This document shows positions 9,344 to 17,843 of a stretch of DNA of 24,448 bases, in pieces. Each line of letters begins with the position of its first letter. Within the stretch, counting starts at the first letter, position 1. A program made the translations under genes and the position numbers. The stretch lies in assembly GCA_958430865.1 (NCBI GenBank), contig CAUDNR010000814.1, forward strand, positions 1-24,448, given 5' to 3'. Origin of the DNA: Entrophospora sp. SA101 (Eukaryota > Glomeromycota > Glomeromycetes > Entrophosporales > Entrophosporaceae). The notes below the pieces were generated by a model. The model was given only the letters and a program-made list of their open reading frames with translations. It had not been told where the DNA came from and searched no databases.

Positions 9344-10177
9344 TTAATACGCAAATTGGTTAGATTGATATCCATAAACGTATTCATCATCGTCTTCTTC
9401 TCCATAATAATTATAATAATCATCATCGGATGATGATGTCACATATTCTCTTTTAAGATTATTAAAGCCAAATTCTTCATTTGTTGGTAACCTTGAAGAC
9501 AAATGCGAAGAAGAAGAAGACAGGAGTGAAGCATCAACTCCATCATCATCATCATCATCATCATCGTTGTCGCCATCATCAATATCATCATAAATGGTAT
9601 CAATGTTTTGTGTTTCCATTAACGCGTTACCATCACCATAATCACCATCGCCATCTTTATTAACTGATGGAGATGGATTTAATAAATTCAATAAAGTTTC
9701 AGAAAGCCAACCTAATATTCCTCCAACAGAAAATCCAAGCAATGCACCCATGCTGCAAAACAATATCAATGGATAAAGTGTTGACAGAATCCATTTAACT
9801 ATAGAGTATGGTATATAGATAAATATATTGTATAATAACTGAAACGTATATATTACTGGAGTTAAACAGAAATAAATAATCTGATAAATAAAATTTATGA
9901 TTTCAAATATTTCATTGAATATAAAAATAAGTAATGATATTATAAAATTATAATTATTTTCATTTTTATTTCCTTGCTCTAAGGAAGTTGAACCACATTT
10001 TCTCTCATTGTTAACTGTTTGTATTTTGTAGGGTGGAGAAGAAATTAATTCACCGGAACTTCCTGAGGTGAATAATGCCAATAAAATATAAAGTATTACA
10101 AGTAAAAAGAATAATGAAAAATAATTTATCGAAAAAGAATTTTTTGGATTCCTTTTATTATATTTTAATTTATACAT
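9344..10177 (-). CDS. integral membrane protein with acidic tail, 277 aa, unknown function
   Basis: This single exon starts at ATG 10177-10175 and ends 235 bp from the converging cytidylyltransferase gene. A basic N-terminus ('KLKYNKRNPKNS') precedes a membrane segment at about residues 18-37. A polar loop (38-76) leads into a long hydrophobic region (77-162) that can hold three or four membrane segments, ending in the Gly-rich 'MGALLGFSVGGILGWLSE' (143-160). The remaining ~115 residues are hydrophilic and strongly acidic, with eight consecutive Asp (205-212) and a Ser tract. I recognise no named family. The layout, membrane anchor plus acidic cytosolic tail, suggests an ER or organelle membrane protein, but that is inference. 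An unrecognised intron in the low-complexity N-terminal part cannot be excluded. The poly-Asp is encoded by a GAT/GAC repeat that may vary in length. Confidence 0.7.
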   Translation of the reverse strand: MYKLKYNKRNPKNSFSINYFSLFFLLVILYILLALFTSGSSGELISSPPYKIQTVNNERKCGSTSLEQGNKNENNYNFIISLLIFIFNEIFEIINFIYQIIYFCLTPVIYTFQLLYNIFIYIPYSIVKWILSTLYPLILFCSMGALLGFSVGGILGWLSETLLNLLNPSPSVNKDGDGDYGDGNALMETQNIDTIYDDIDDGDNDDDDDDDDGVDASLLSSSSSHLSSRLPTNEEFGFNNLKREYVTSSSDDDYYNYYGEEDDDEYVYGYQSNQFAY

Positions 10178-10450
10178 TTTTCAATTCCATTCATATATGT
10201 GGCAGACATATTGATGTATTGCAGCATGTTCGCATGTTCATATATTAATATCAGATATGTATATATTAATATGTTTTTTTATTTACTTTTTCCAAGTTTA
10301 ATTTGGTCGCACAAAATTTCTTTCCTTAAAATAATAATAATAATATAAAAAAAAATAAATAATATTATTATTATTTTTGATTTCTTTAAAAAAAAAACCC
10401 CACCCAAAAGCTTGATCTTTAAAGAAGAAGGTCAGTGACATCTTTAACAG
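10178..10450. promoter_or_regulatory. shared divergent promoter region
   Basis: These 273 bases separate the starts of the minus-strand membrane protein (10177) and the plus-strand SNARE (10451). They probably hold both promoters. A/T runs and ATT repeats (about 10328-10375) fill the middle. The ATG at 10451 is preceded by TCTTTAACAG, which looks like a splice acceptor. A non-coding or short coding first exon for the SNARE within this interval is therefore possible. Confidence 0.4.
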
Positions 10451-10896
10451 ATGCGAGGCTTAAGTTTAGACGCTGATGATTTGGAGAATTCACAAGTTCT
10501 TCAATTACAACAACGAATTATAGAAGGTTAATAATAATTAACTAATAAAAATTTAATTGTTTTTTAAAAAGAAAAAAAGGGAATTCATATTGATTATATT
10601 GTATATAAATATGTGTGTTTACAAAAGATCAAGATGAAGATTTAGATAGATTAGGTGCAGCGATCGGGCGTCAAAGAGAAATAGGATTAATGATTGGAGA
10701 AGAGTTAGAATATCATGTTTCATTATTGGAAGAAACTGATGTTCATATTGATAGTGTTGATGGAAAGTTAAATAATGCAAAAAAAAGCCTTTCAAAAATA
10801 TCAAAAAAAGTTAAAGATAAAAGTAAGTATTTTTTCTTTTTTTTTTTTTCCAAATTGAATTCATAAATTATATAATTGGAGTTATTAACCTATAAT

Positions 10897-10927
<31 letters not shown>

Positions 10928-11019
10928 TATTTTTATTTATTGGGGGAATAGAAACAATGTGTTTAATGTTTACTATAGTAATATTATTTGTTATATTAAT
11001 TGCTCTTATTTTCAAATAG
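10451..11019 (+). CDS. Qc-type SNARE (Syn8/syntaxin-8-like), 3 exons, 112 aa
   Basis: The protein is a membrane-fusion SNARE anchored by its C-terminus. Exons are 10451-10526, 10628-10822 and 10952-11019; introns are 101 and 129 nt, both phase 1, with an unusual GTTAAT donor in the first. The SNARE helix spans about residues 12-88, starting at 'LENSQVLQLQQRIIEDQDED' and containing 'LGAAIGRQREIGLMIGEEL', the arrangement of the syntaxin-8/Syn8 branch of Qc-SNAREs. The tail anchor is residues 93-111 ('MCLMFTIVILFVILIALIF') with a final Lys. At the position where the ionic-layer Gln is expected ('GEELEYHVSLLEE') the residue is His55. No N-terminal Habc domain is present, and the 273-bp divergent promoter leaves little room for one unless a short upstream exon exists (the ATG follows an acceptor-like CAG). 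Bet1/Sft1-like short Qc SNAREs are the alternative identity. Site of action is probably endosome, Golgi or vacuole. Confidence 0.85.
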
Positions 11020-13200
11020 ATTTTTTATTTTTTTATTTCTTAGTTTGTAATTTATTATATTATATTAGAGAAATATCAATATTAATAATTTAAAATTGAT
11101 TATCATGAATATTAATTTAAGATATCTCATCATTATAATTATAATTATCATTATCATCATAATCATCATCATCATCATCATGATTATTATAACATTATCA
11201 TCATCTAAATGGCTCCAACAGAATATCTCTACACAAAATATTTCTTTCCTTTGATAAATTCCCCAATTTCTTTTCTTTTATTCACACAACAAAAGATGAA
11301 AATATTCTACAAGTATTATATTAATATTAATTGATAATTCACATACTTACATGAAGATTCAAGGAGTTCTTCATTCGTCCAGGTAAAACTATTGGTCTAA
11401 ATTAGATTGGCTTTTTGGATAATCCTTATCTTTCGTCAACGTAATTTTTTTTGGTGAAATTTTTTCTTGATAATTTTTACACCTATAAGCTTATATATTC
11501 CTTCATCATCAATCATCAACAATCAATCGTCAATCGTCAATTCATTATCCAATACACTATTCGTTATCCTACGCATCAATTCGTAACAAAATATTGCTCA
11601 ATTACTAATGATGTGAGCACTAGGACATCCATTCGCGCATCAACGAGGAATAAAAGAAAATCTATTCCCATTTTTATATGTGCCTTATATATTTATATAT
11701 TTATTGTTAAATTTCTTAAACCCTTGATCAGTTTTCGCATCTAAAGGTTTTTGGTCATGTTGTATGTGAAAATATAGTCTGTGAATTCGAGATTCAGAAA
11801 CTCAAACCATAAGCATAGAACCCAAAATTTATCCACCAATAATCTAACATCCATGTTATAAATGATATATTTTTTCAATATCAGCGTATAATTTTGACAA
11901 ATCGTAGTCATTATCAATTGTTCTCTCATCATAATCAACAAGACTGTGTTAACGTGAGATAAAAGTTCCTATAGCCTCTTTAAATTTATTTTGTTGTCAT
12001 ATAATATCCTTAAAAATAATTAGATCAATGCCTGCTTTTGCTTTGTCTAATTGTTGTTTAATATAATCACGCATCCACTTTTAACCGAATCATCAAGCCA
12101 TATGGCTCATGTAAGTTTTTGCTATAATAACACACATATATACACAACTCCAAATTTTATCAAGTAAAATAGTACAATTTCTAAGCTAAAAATGTTCTTC
12201 GCAATAAGATACTTAATAATAACTTTTATTTTAAAGTCTTTATAGACTTTGATTTTGAAGGCAGTTTAAAACCAATTTAGTATTAATGTCAGTCTAACAC
12301 TGGCGACAAAAACTTTGTAATATTAATTAATATATTATTATTGATTATTTAGGAATGGAATAACAAACACTCATAGTTGATTTTACATGCGTGATTAATT
12401 GAAGAATAGAGTTTTAAATAAAAGTTAATTTGTGATCTAATCAAGTAAATTATCAATGAATCAATAAAATCAATTAAAAATAAATAAATATTTCATTTCC
12501 TTGATATTGAGAATCAATTACACAAAATTTTTTTCTTTTTAACAAGCGCCATCGCTTTCGTTTGAAAATCACACACAAGAAAATAATGGATCAAGTTACA
12601 AGATGCTTATTCCAAGTATCTTCAAAATTTATAACGAAGAAATTAAAAAACATATAAAGTAGGGCAATAATATTATTATTCTCAACACAACATTAATCAT
12701 AATAATTATAATAATATTGAATATTGAAAATACAACTATCGTGAGGAAAATACATTTCAATATTATCCATTTAATATACTATTGACATATCTGTAAACAT
12801 TGGATTATTCAATTGCATAACGATGCGAAAAAATTTCATTGTTGCATTCTCTGATGATGCTATCCTCGAGATACTATAAGCAAGGTCTTGTAGTAAGACA
12901 TTTCACAAATAATAAATCTTTACAGCATACTTCCACTGAATCAAGCTTGTTTTTATGGCATTATTATATTCCACAGATGAGAAGATCCCGCTGGCAATCC
13001 CGGATGATTTCAGTTGAAAGGAAGAGAGATTAGCATATACTTTCGGTGATACGCAAAGGTAGAATAATATAAGGAAGAAGTAAGAAAAATTGTGCTTTTG
13101 CGCATTACCAAGTGAAGATAACAATTCGGCACTTTGTGCCTCATCTTAGTATTGAAGTCAATAGCGTTACCAAAGTCCATCATTATGGACGTCAATAACG
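11020..13200. other. gene-poor AT-rich region
   Basis: No gene can be supported. ATC/ATT microsatellite runs lie at about 11100-11200. A frame at 11451-11744 starts at a non-ATG codon and covers a CAATCATCAA-type repeat, so it is probably chance. On the minus strand at about 11945-11860 a short piece reading 'DYDERTIDNDYDLSKLYADI' looks protein-like but is bounded by stops. At 12839-13195 overlapping short frames on both strands are of normal composition but unrecognised. Decayed coding DNA is possible in both places. Confidence 0.3.
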
Positions 13201-13210
13201 ATCACTAAAA

Positions 13211-13352
13211 GTACGACGCAAATTCAAAATCGTCGTACCTAAAGCACAACGCAAATGTGAATTCTTCAATGAACCCAGAATGGCCTCGAATGAAAAAACA
13301 ATCACGAATTCTTCAAGCCTAAAAGTACGACGCAAATGCAAACTCGTCGTGC
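13211..13352. repeat. two short hairpins built from GTACGACG, in direct repeat
   Basis: At 13211-13238 GTACGACG and CGTCGTAC flank a 12-base loop in a perfect 8-bp inverted repeat. At 13325-13352 the same hairpin recurs with one mismatch (CGTCGTGC). Both are preceded by AAAA and spaced 114 bases apart. Related words (ACGACGAAAA at about 13361, CGTACGA at about 13382) follow. The cluster has a higher GC content than its surroundings. Function is unknown; it may be the end of a mobile element. Confidence 0.6.
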
Positions 13353-13390
13353 CTCAAAATACGACGAAAATATGAACCAATCGTACGATA

Positions 13391-13464
13391 AGTAGGTGAC
13401 AGTATAGTGCAAAGTAACGAGATATATATATTGTTACCTACTTTGCACTATACTATTACCTACT
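13391..13464. repeat. 74-bp foldback with 26-bp arms
   Basis: The arm at 13391-13416 (AGTAGGTGACAGTATAGTGC and six more bases) matches the reverse complement of 13439-13464 at 24 of 26 positions. The spacer is a 22-base AT-rich sequence containing ATATATATAT. The arm on the right is preceded by GTTACC, so GTTACCTACT/ATTACCTACT also occurs as a short direct repeat. It could be a tiny MITE or a structured transcript. No open frame is involved. Confidence 0.7.
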
Positions 13465-13530
13465 GGCGCTGAAGCCTGAGAGTTCGCATGTAATCTGACG
13501 ACGAAAACTCGCCGCTGTAATCATGAGGAG

Positions 13531-13571
13531 ATTTATAGTCTAGTATATTTATAGTTGGTCAGACTATAAAT
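13531..13571. repeat. 11-bp perfect inverted repeat
   Basis: ATTTATAGTCT (13531-13541) and AGACTATAAAT (13561-13571) are exact reverse complements separated by 19 bases. It lies 70 bp past the larger foldback and may belong to the same repeat-rich island. With such AT-rich arms, chance is a real alternative. Confidence 0.4.
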
Positions 13572-14790
13572 ATGCCACTCTGTCCAAATTTTTCAGTCAA
13601 ATTAAAGAGGCGTTTTTTTTCTTTCCTGTTAACTATTTTTGGTTTTCTCTTGGAATTTGCAATTGGTAAAACGAACATTAGAAAGTATAAAAAAAAAAAT
13701 CTATTGAATTTTTTGATGGTTTTTTTTTGGAAAAATTTTTTTATAATAGTAATAACACCTTCTACTCTACCAACAAACATCTTCTATTATAAATCAAAAT
13801 TTTAACATAAGTAATTATCTTTTTTTATCTTTTAAATTATTATTTTGTGCAAATTTATTTACCTTATTCTCTAAATAATATTACCGAAAGAGAGATTCAT
13901 TGACAAGTTTTAATAATTATTTCTACCATTACACATTGAGTATATAACCTTCGGATAACGATAATGATGGTATAAATAATCAAATTATTATGATGGATGT
14001 ATACCTTTATTTGTTATATTTTAATCTCTTAAAAATATTTTTTGTGGAAAAAGGTTTTAGTCTGAAAAGGTTAATTAGCAACAATAATAATACCTTTTTT
14101 AGGGTATGGTGATGGATTCTGCATTTCTCAATCAAAGTGCACTTTCGATAGGTTCACTGTTTAGAGATAACCCCACGTTCAAGTTCTGGACTTACAATAT
14201 TAAGGGCTGGTTGGTATCTTTAATTGTAGGAACTTGATTTTTTTTTTTTTTGAAGCAATATGTTCTATTACAAAATTAAAATAAACTGTATTCAGAGCGT
14301 TATTACCGGCAAAGGTATCTCCAATTAAAATTTAGAACATAAATTGCACAACAATAAAAATATTCTCAATAATATAAAGTATCTAGCAATTGGGAAATAA
14401 AGGATCATTTATTAGAGAGAGAGAGAGAGAGAAAATTTATGTAAAAAATCATTTATCTTCTAAAGTAAAAATTTTAGGTATTTGAACATTGATTTCTATA
14501 TTAACCATTTTAAGTTACTGATTTATAATTATAGTGAACTTGATTTGCTCCCCCAGATTCAATATTTTTATAATTGACTGTCGCTTGTTAAAGTAGAAAA
14601 AACTACACATGAAACCGATTAGTGTCCTCGAGCTCTGATTGTAATCGCAATAAATAAAATATTAACAATAATGGCATAAAATTCGTTTTAATTATCTTCA
14701 GTGCATATCGTAAATGACAAACCATGTGTAAAAAAGTAGAAGGATCGCGCGCAATATTTTCATAAATATTTTCGTACTTTTGAAAATAAA
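13572..14790. other. AT-rich intergenic region with GA microsatellite
   Basis: The frames here (for example 13572-13805 plus, 13780-13559 minus) are Lys/Phe-rich and follow T- and A-runs, so I treat them as chance. An AG dinucleotide repeat lies at about 14414-14432. A fragment near 14100-14170 reads 'GYGDGFCISQSKCTFDRFTV' before a stop. It looks protein-like but is too short to assign. Confidence 0.3.
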
Positions 14791-14970
14791 ATGGTTAATC
14801 CTATTGTCAATTTATTTTTAATAATGGCAATAAATGCAACTGTGGACATACAAATGGTCCATAATTTCAATTACTCTGATGCCGGCCAGTTGAATGCGTT
14901 TTCGTCAATTAAAATAGAATTACTTGATTATACTCGTTCACATCAATATGGAGAACGACAAAAGTGTTAA
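14791..14970 (+). CDS. possible small protein, 59 aa, unrecognised
   Basis: An ATG at 14791 opens 59 codons of varied composition in a locally less AT-rich stretch. The N-terminal ~16 residues ('MVNPIVNLFLIMAINATV') are hydrophobic and could be a weak signal peptide, which would make it a candidate small secreted protein. Only one Cys is present, the last residue, which is unlike a typical disulfide-rich effector. There is an in-frame second ATG at codon 12. No family is recognised and no splice sites are evident. A chance frame is quite possible. Confidence 0.2.
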   Translation: MVNPIVNLFLIMAINATVDIQMVHNFNYSDAGQLNAFSSIKIELLDYTRSHQYGERQKC

Positions 14971-15553
14971 AATTATACATGCATCTTCAAGTATTACATG
15001 TGTCCTTAATAATTATTATTTTTGACTTGAATTTTGACATCAGAAAAACAATTTGGGCTACATGTATAATAAATACTCAAAGTATTTTGGAAATGTTCAA
15101 TCACTTGGTTTTTGTATTTGGAAACTATTTTTTAAATTTACAATTTTTTTAAAAAATATAATATCATTTTAAAACGATGCATAGCATTGAAAATTTACAA
15201 TGACTTGCACCAAAATTTTTTTTTAATACTTTTTAATTTATCGAAATTAGCAGTAGGAATTAATATTAATATTAATATTAAATTAGTATTGGTATTAGTA
15301 TTAGCGTTGGTGTATACATATTTGGGTTGCTTTTTGAATTAAACCATTTAGGTTACTTAAAATTAAAAAAAAATTTCATCACAACTACGTAAGTTTACAT
15401 ATAATTAATTATAATTATTATAATTAATAATCAATTTTTGTTTTTCAAATAAATTTTTTTTTCGATAATTAATTTTTATTTTGTTGATAAATTTTATATG
15501 TCAACAAATAAAATAAATAAAATAAAATATATCAAATTAACTAATCGTAAAAA
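14971..15553. other. AT-rich region upstream of the 15554 gene
   Basis: It contains a run of ATTAAT/ATTAGT-type repeats at about 15255-15310 and an inverted TAATTATAATTA cluster at about 15400-15430. The last ~150 bases are the likely promoter and leader of the gene at 15554, rich in AAATAAAAT. There is no supported gene. Confidence 0.3.
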
Positions 15554-15937
15554 ATGGCATCAGGTCCAATTGGTGGCGGGTTTGCCCAAACTAGACAACC
15601 ATTAAGAAGATTATTAATTGACCCTGAAACTGGTGGATTACTAGGAATACTTTTAGGAATGTTTGGTATAGCGGGTTATATGGCAGGACATAAAGTAGCT
15701 TATACTAATGAAGAAAAGAATGTAAAGTTAACAAAAGAAGCACCTTTTCCATGGCATGATAAATCTTCTTCTGACGATGGAGATGACGATAAAAATTATA
15801 AGTATAGATTTCATAAACTCGATTCTGGTCGACAAATACTTCAAGCACCAAATGCAATTAATACAACTAAAGTTCGAGTGAGCATGCCAAAAGAAATGGC
15901 GGAAAAAATTTCACCAAAGTTCTTTGAAGAAAATTAA
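15554..15937 (+). CDS. small single-pass membrane protein, 127 aa, unknown function
   Basis: The single exon runs from ATG (context AAAAATGGC) to TAA. An N-terminal 'GPIGGGFAQTRQPLRRLLID' segment, basic and rich in Gly/Arg, precedes one membrane segment at about residues 27-48 ('GGLLGILLGMFGIAGYMAGH'). The rest is soluble, with an acidic Ser/Asp patch (about 72-79) and a C-terminal part containing 'YKYRFHKLDSGRQ', 'APNAINTTKVRVSMPKEMAEK' and a final 'FFEEN'. A basic N-terminus before a Gly-rich helix in a short protein would suit a mitochondrial inner-membrane protein. That is inference, and I cannot name a family. A tandem duplication of about 1.9 kb begins inside this reading frame, at codon 30/31, leaving this copy whole and creating a truncated one downstream. 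Confidence 0.75.
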   Translation: MASGPIGGGFAQTRQPLRRLLIDPETGGLLGILLGMFGIAGYMAGHKVAYTNEEKNVKLTKEAPFPWHDKSSSDDGDDDKNYKYRFHKLDSGRQILQAPNAINTTKVRVSMPKEMAEKISPKFFEEN

Positions 15938-17548
15938 GAAAAGATATAATCTTGATTATAAATTGTTGATGATAATTCGTTATGATTCAATTGTAAATGT
16001 ATTTTTATAATCAACAATTCTTTAATTAAATTGTACAACAATTTAACAATTTACAAATAAATAAATATGTAAATTTATTATGAGAAAAATATTATCTAAT
16101 AATTCATTTACTTCAAGCCGCATAACATCATGTGTAATATTTGAGAAAATGGGAGTAAAAAATAAATATTAATGTTTTTTCGCTTAAAGGCTCCGGACTG
16201 GATTTTAGTTTTTATTCAGTCTTCATAATATTAACTATGGGGCGTACTGTAGAAACAAATTGTTTCACATCATAAAATTGACTTTACAAAATATCGTCAA
16301 TAAACCAAAATCGAAGGAAACAAAACCAATAACAATGCTTTGCTTACTTAAGAAAAATTTCCTTGGTTGAACAGTATCAGCATTAATTCAATCTCGACAA
16401 GAAAGTAAAAGGTCCGATAATTTTCCATTTCGTAGGTAGAAGTAGTAGCAATAAGAATAAACTTTGATAAACCAATCTCCTTATTAAATAATTTTAGTAT
16501 TTTGTTGCCTCCAAGATTGGTTTTTGCAAATCCTTTAAGGAAATTCTTTATTGAAGACTTTGTGATTGCGTTTATATTTACTCATTTACCTATTTCTTTA
16601 TTTCGCTCTATTTCTCGATTGAATTTTTTGAATAAACATATGAGAGATCTTTGACTTTATCCTTGCTTTACTACATTGCTACAGTCAACCCCCTCTAAGT
16701 GAACGCTTTCATTCATTCCCCAAGCTCGGGAATTAGAGATAAGTGCACACCCCCTTCCCCCTGCACCGCACGGCTTTTTCCATTCCCATCTATATATAAA
16801 ACTCCCTCTCTAAAGTGCACTCCCGTGACTTTCACGTGATTGTCGTCCAATAAAAATTGAGCGACGTTATTAAATTAAAATTAAAGAATTGATTTTTTGT
16901 AAGAGATGATAAAGAATTAAATTTTATACTTAGTAAATGATAATAAAGAATATAAAGAATTAAATTTATTATTAGTAAAAGGTAAAGAATTAAATTTATT
17001 GGTATGACAGAATTATTTTGTAAGAGGTGGATAAAGAATTGTTCATTTTTTATTAAGTGACAGGGAAATAAAGAATTCTTTCTTTTTAATAGATACAAAG
17101 GTCATTAAAACAAAAGTACAAGAATGCAGACAAAGAAGCTTATTTAGTTGAAATTATTATAAATAAGTCATGAATCAAGAATCTTATTTAATAACTAAAC
17201 TCTTGTAACCAACTTTAAAAATAAAACTTCTATTATAAATTAACCTTATCATTAATAAATTAAAAATAATATATATTCTTACATACACAACCATCTAATT
17301 TTTGCACTCACTCATCTCATTAAATATTTTATTCTTTTATTGCTTCTAAATAAAATGCTTCCAAAAAGAGTAACTTTATCTAATTCTCAAAAATATGAAT
17401 TTTGTTTATTCTAGTCAACAAATAAAACTGGTTAATTCTCTTGATAGATATATTGGTTTGAAACAATAAATACAATGAAGCAAACCATAATAGAATCTTA
17501 TCTTAATCTATAATTATATAAAATTTTTTTTTAGTGATAATGATGTTA
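15643..17548 (+). repeat. tandem duplication, unit 1 (1906 bp)
   Basis: The unit starts at AGGAATACTTTTAGGAATGT inside the small membrane-protein gene. It runs through the end of that gene, ~740 bp of downstream sequence and the left ~867 bp of a pogo-like element. It then joins directly to the start of unit 2. Position n matches n+1906 with no difference I can see from 15643 to 17275. From 17276 to 17548 about 15-20 substitutions and small indels appear by eye against unit 2. Confidence 0.9.
16682..17548. mobile_element. pogo-like non-autonomous element, copy 1, right end missing
   Basis: The left end follows a TA at 16680-16681 and begins CAGTCAACCCCCTCTAAGTG, identical to the left end of the complete copy at 18588. 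The sequence stops at the duplication junction (17548/17549), so the last ~116 bases and the right terminal repeat are absent. The interior (about 16880-17060) holds diverged repeats of TAAAGAATTAAATTTATTAT. No transposase frame is present; the 88-codon minus-strand frame here is AT-driven low-complexity sequence. Confidence 0.75.
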
Positions 17549-17843
17549 AGGAATACTTTTAGGAATGTTTGGTATAGCGGGTTATATGGCAGGACATAAA
17601 GTAGCTTATACTAATGAAGAAAAGAATGTAAAGTTAACAAAAGAAGCACCTTTTCCATGGCATGATAAATCTTCTTCTGACGATGGAGATGACGATAAAA
17701 ATTATAAGTATAGATTTCATAAACTCGATTCTGGTCGACAAATACTTCAAGCACCAAATGCAATTAATACAACTAAAGTTCGAGTGAGCATGCCAAAAGA
17801 AATGGCGGAAAAAATTTCACCAAAGTTCTTTGAAGAAAATTAA
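17549..17843 (+). pseudogene. 5'-truncated duplicate of the 15554 membrane-protein gene
   Basis: Codons 31-127 are repeated without a change, but the promoter, start codon and first ~30 codons are missing. An in-frame TAA immediately precedes the junction (17547-17549, partly made by it), so no upstream extension is possible. The first available ATG is Met36 of the parent, which would give a 92-residue product lacking the basic N-terminus and the first half of the membrane helix. What lies upstream is the inside of a transposable element. Expression is doubtful, and function as the parent protein is unlikely. Confidence 0.85.

Noticed and set aside
9481..9663. Plus-strand His-rich frame
   Set aside because: It is antisense to the Asp/Ser-rich tail of the minus-strand membrane protein. 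The His run is the CAT repeat read in another frame.
13211..13464. CRISPR-like array of short repeats
   Set aside because: The repeat number is two, spacing is irregular relative to repeat length, each unit is itself a hairpin, and the genome is eukaryotic.
13572..13805. Overlapping plus and minus frames of ~75 codons
   Set aside because: Both are Lys/Phe-rich and built on A- and T-runs, with no domain or splice context.
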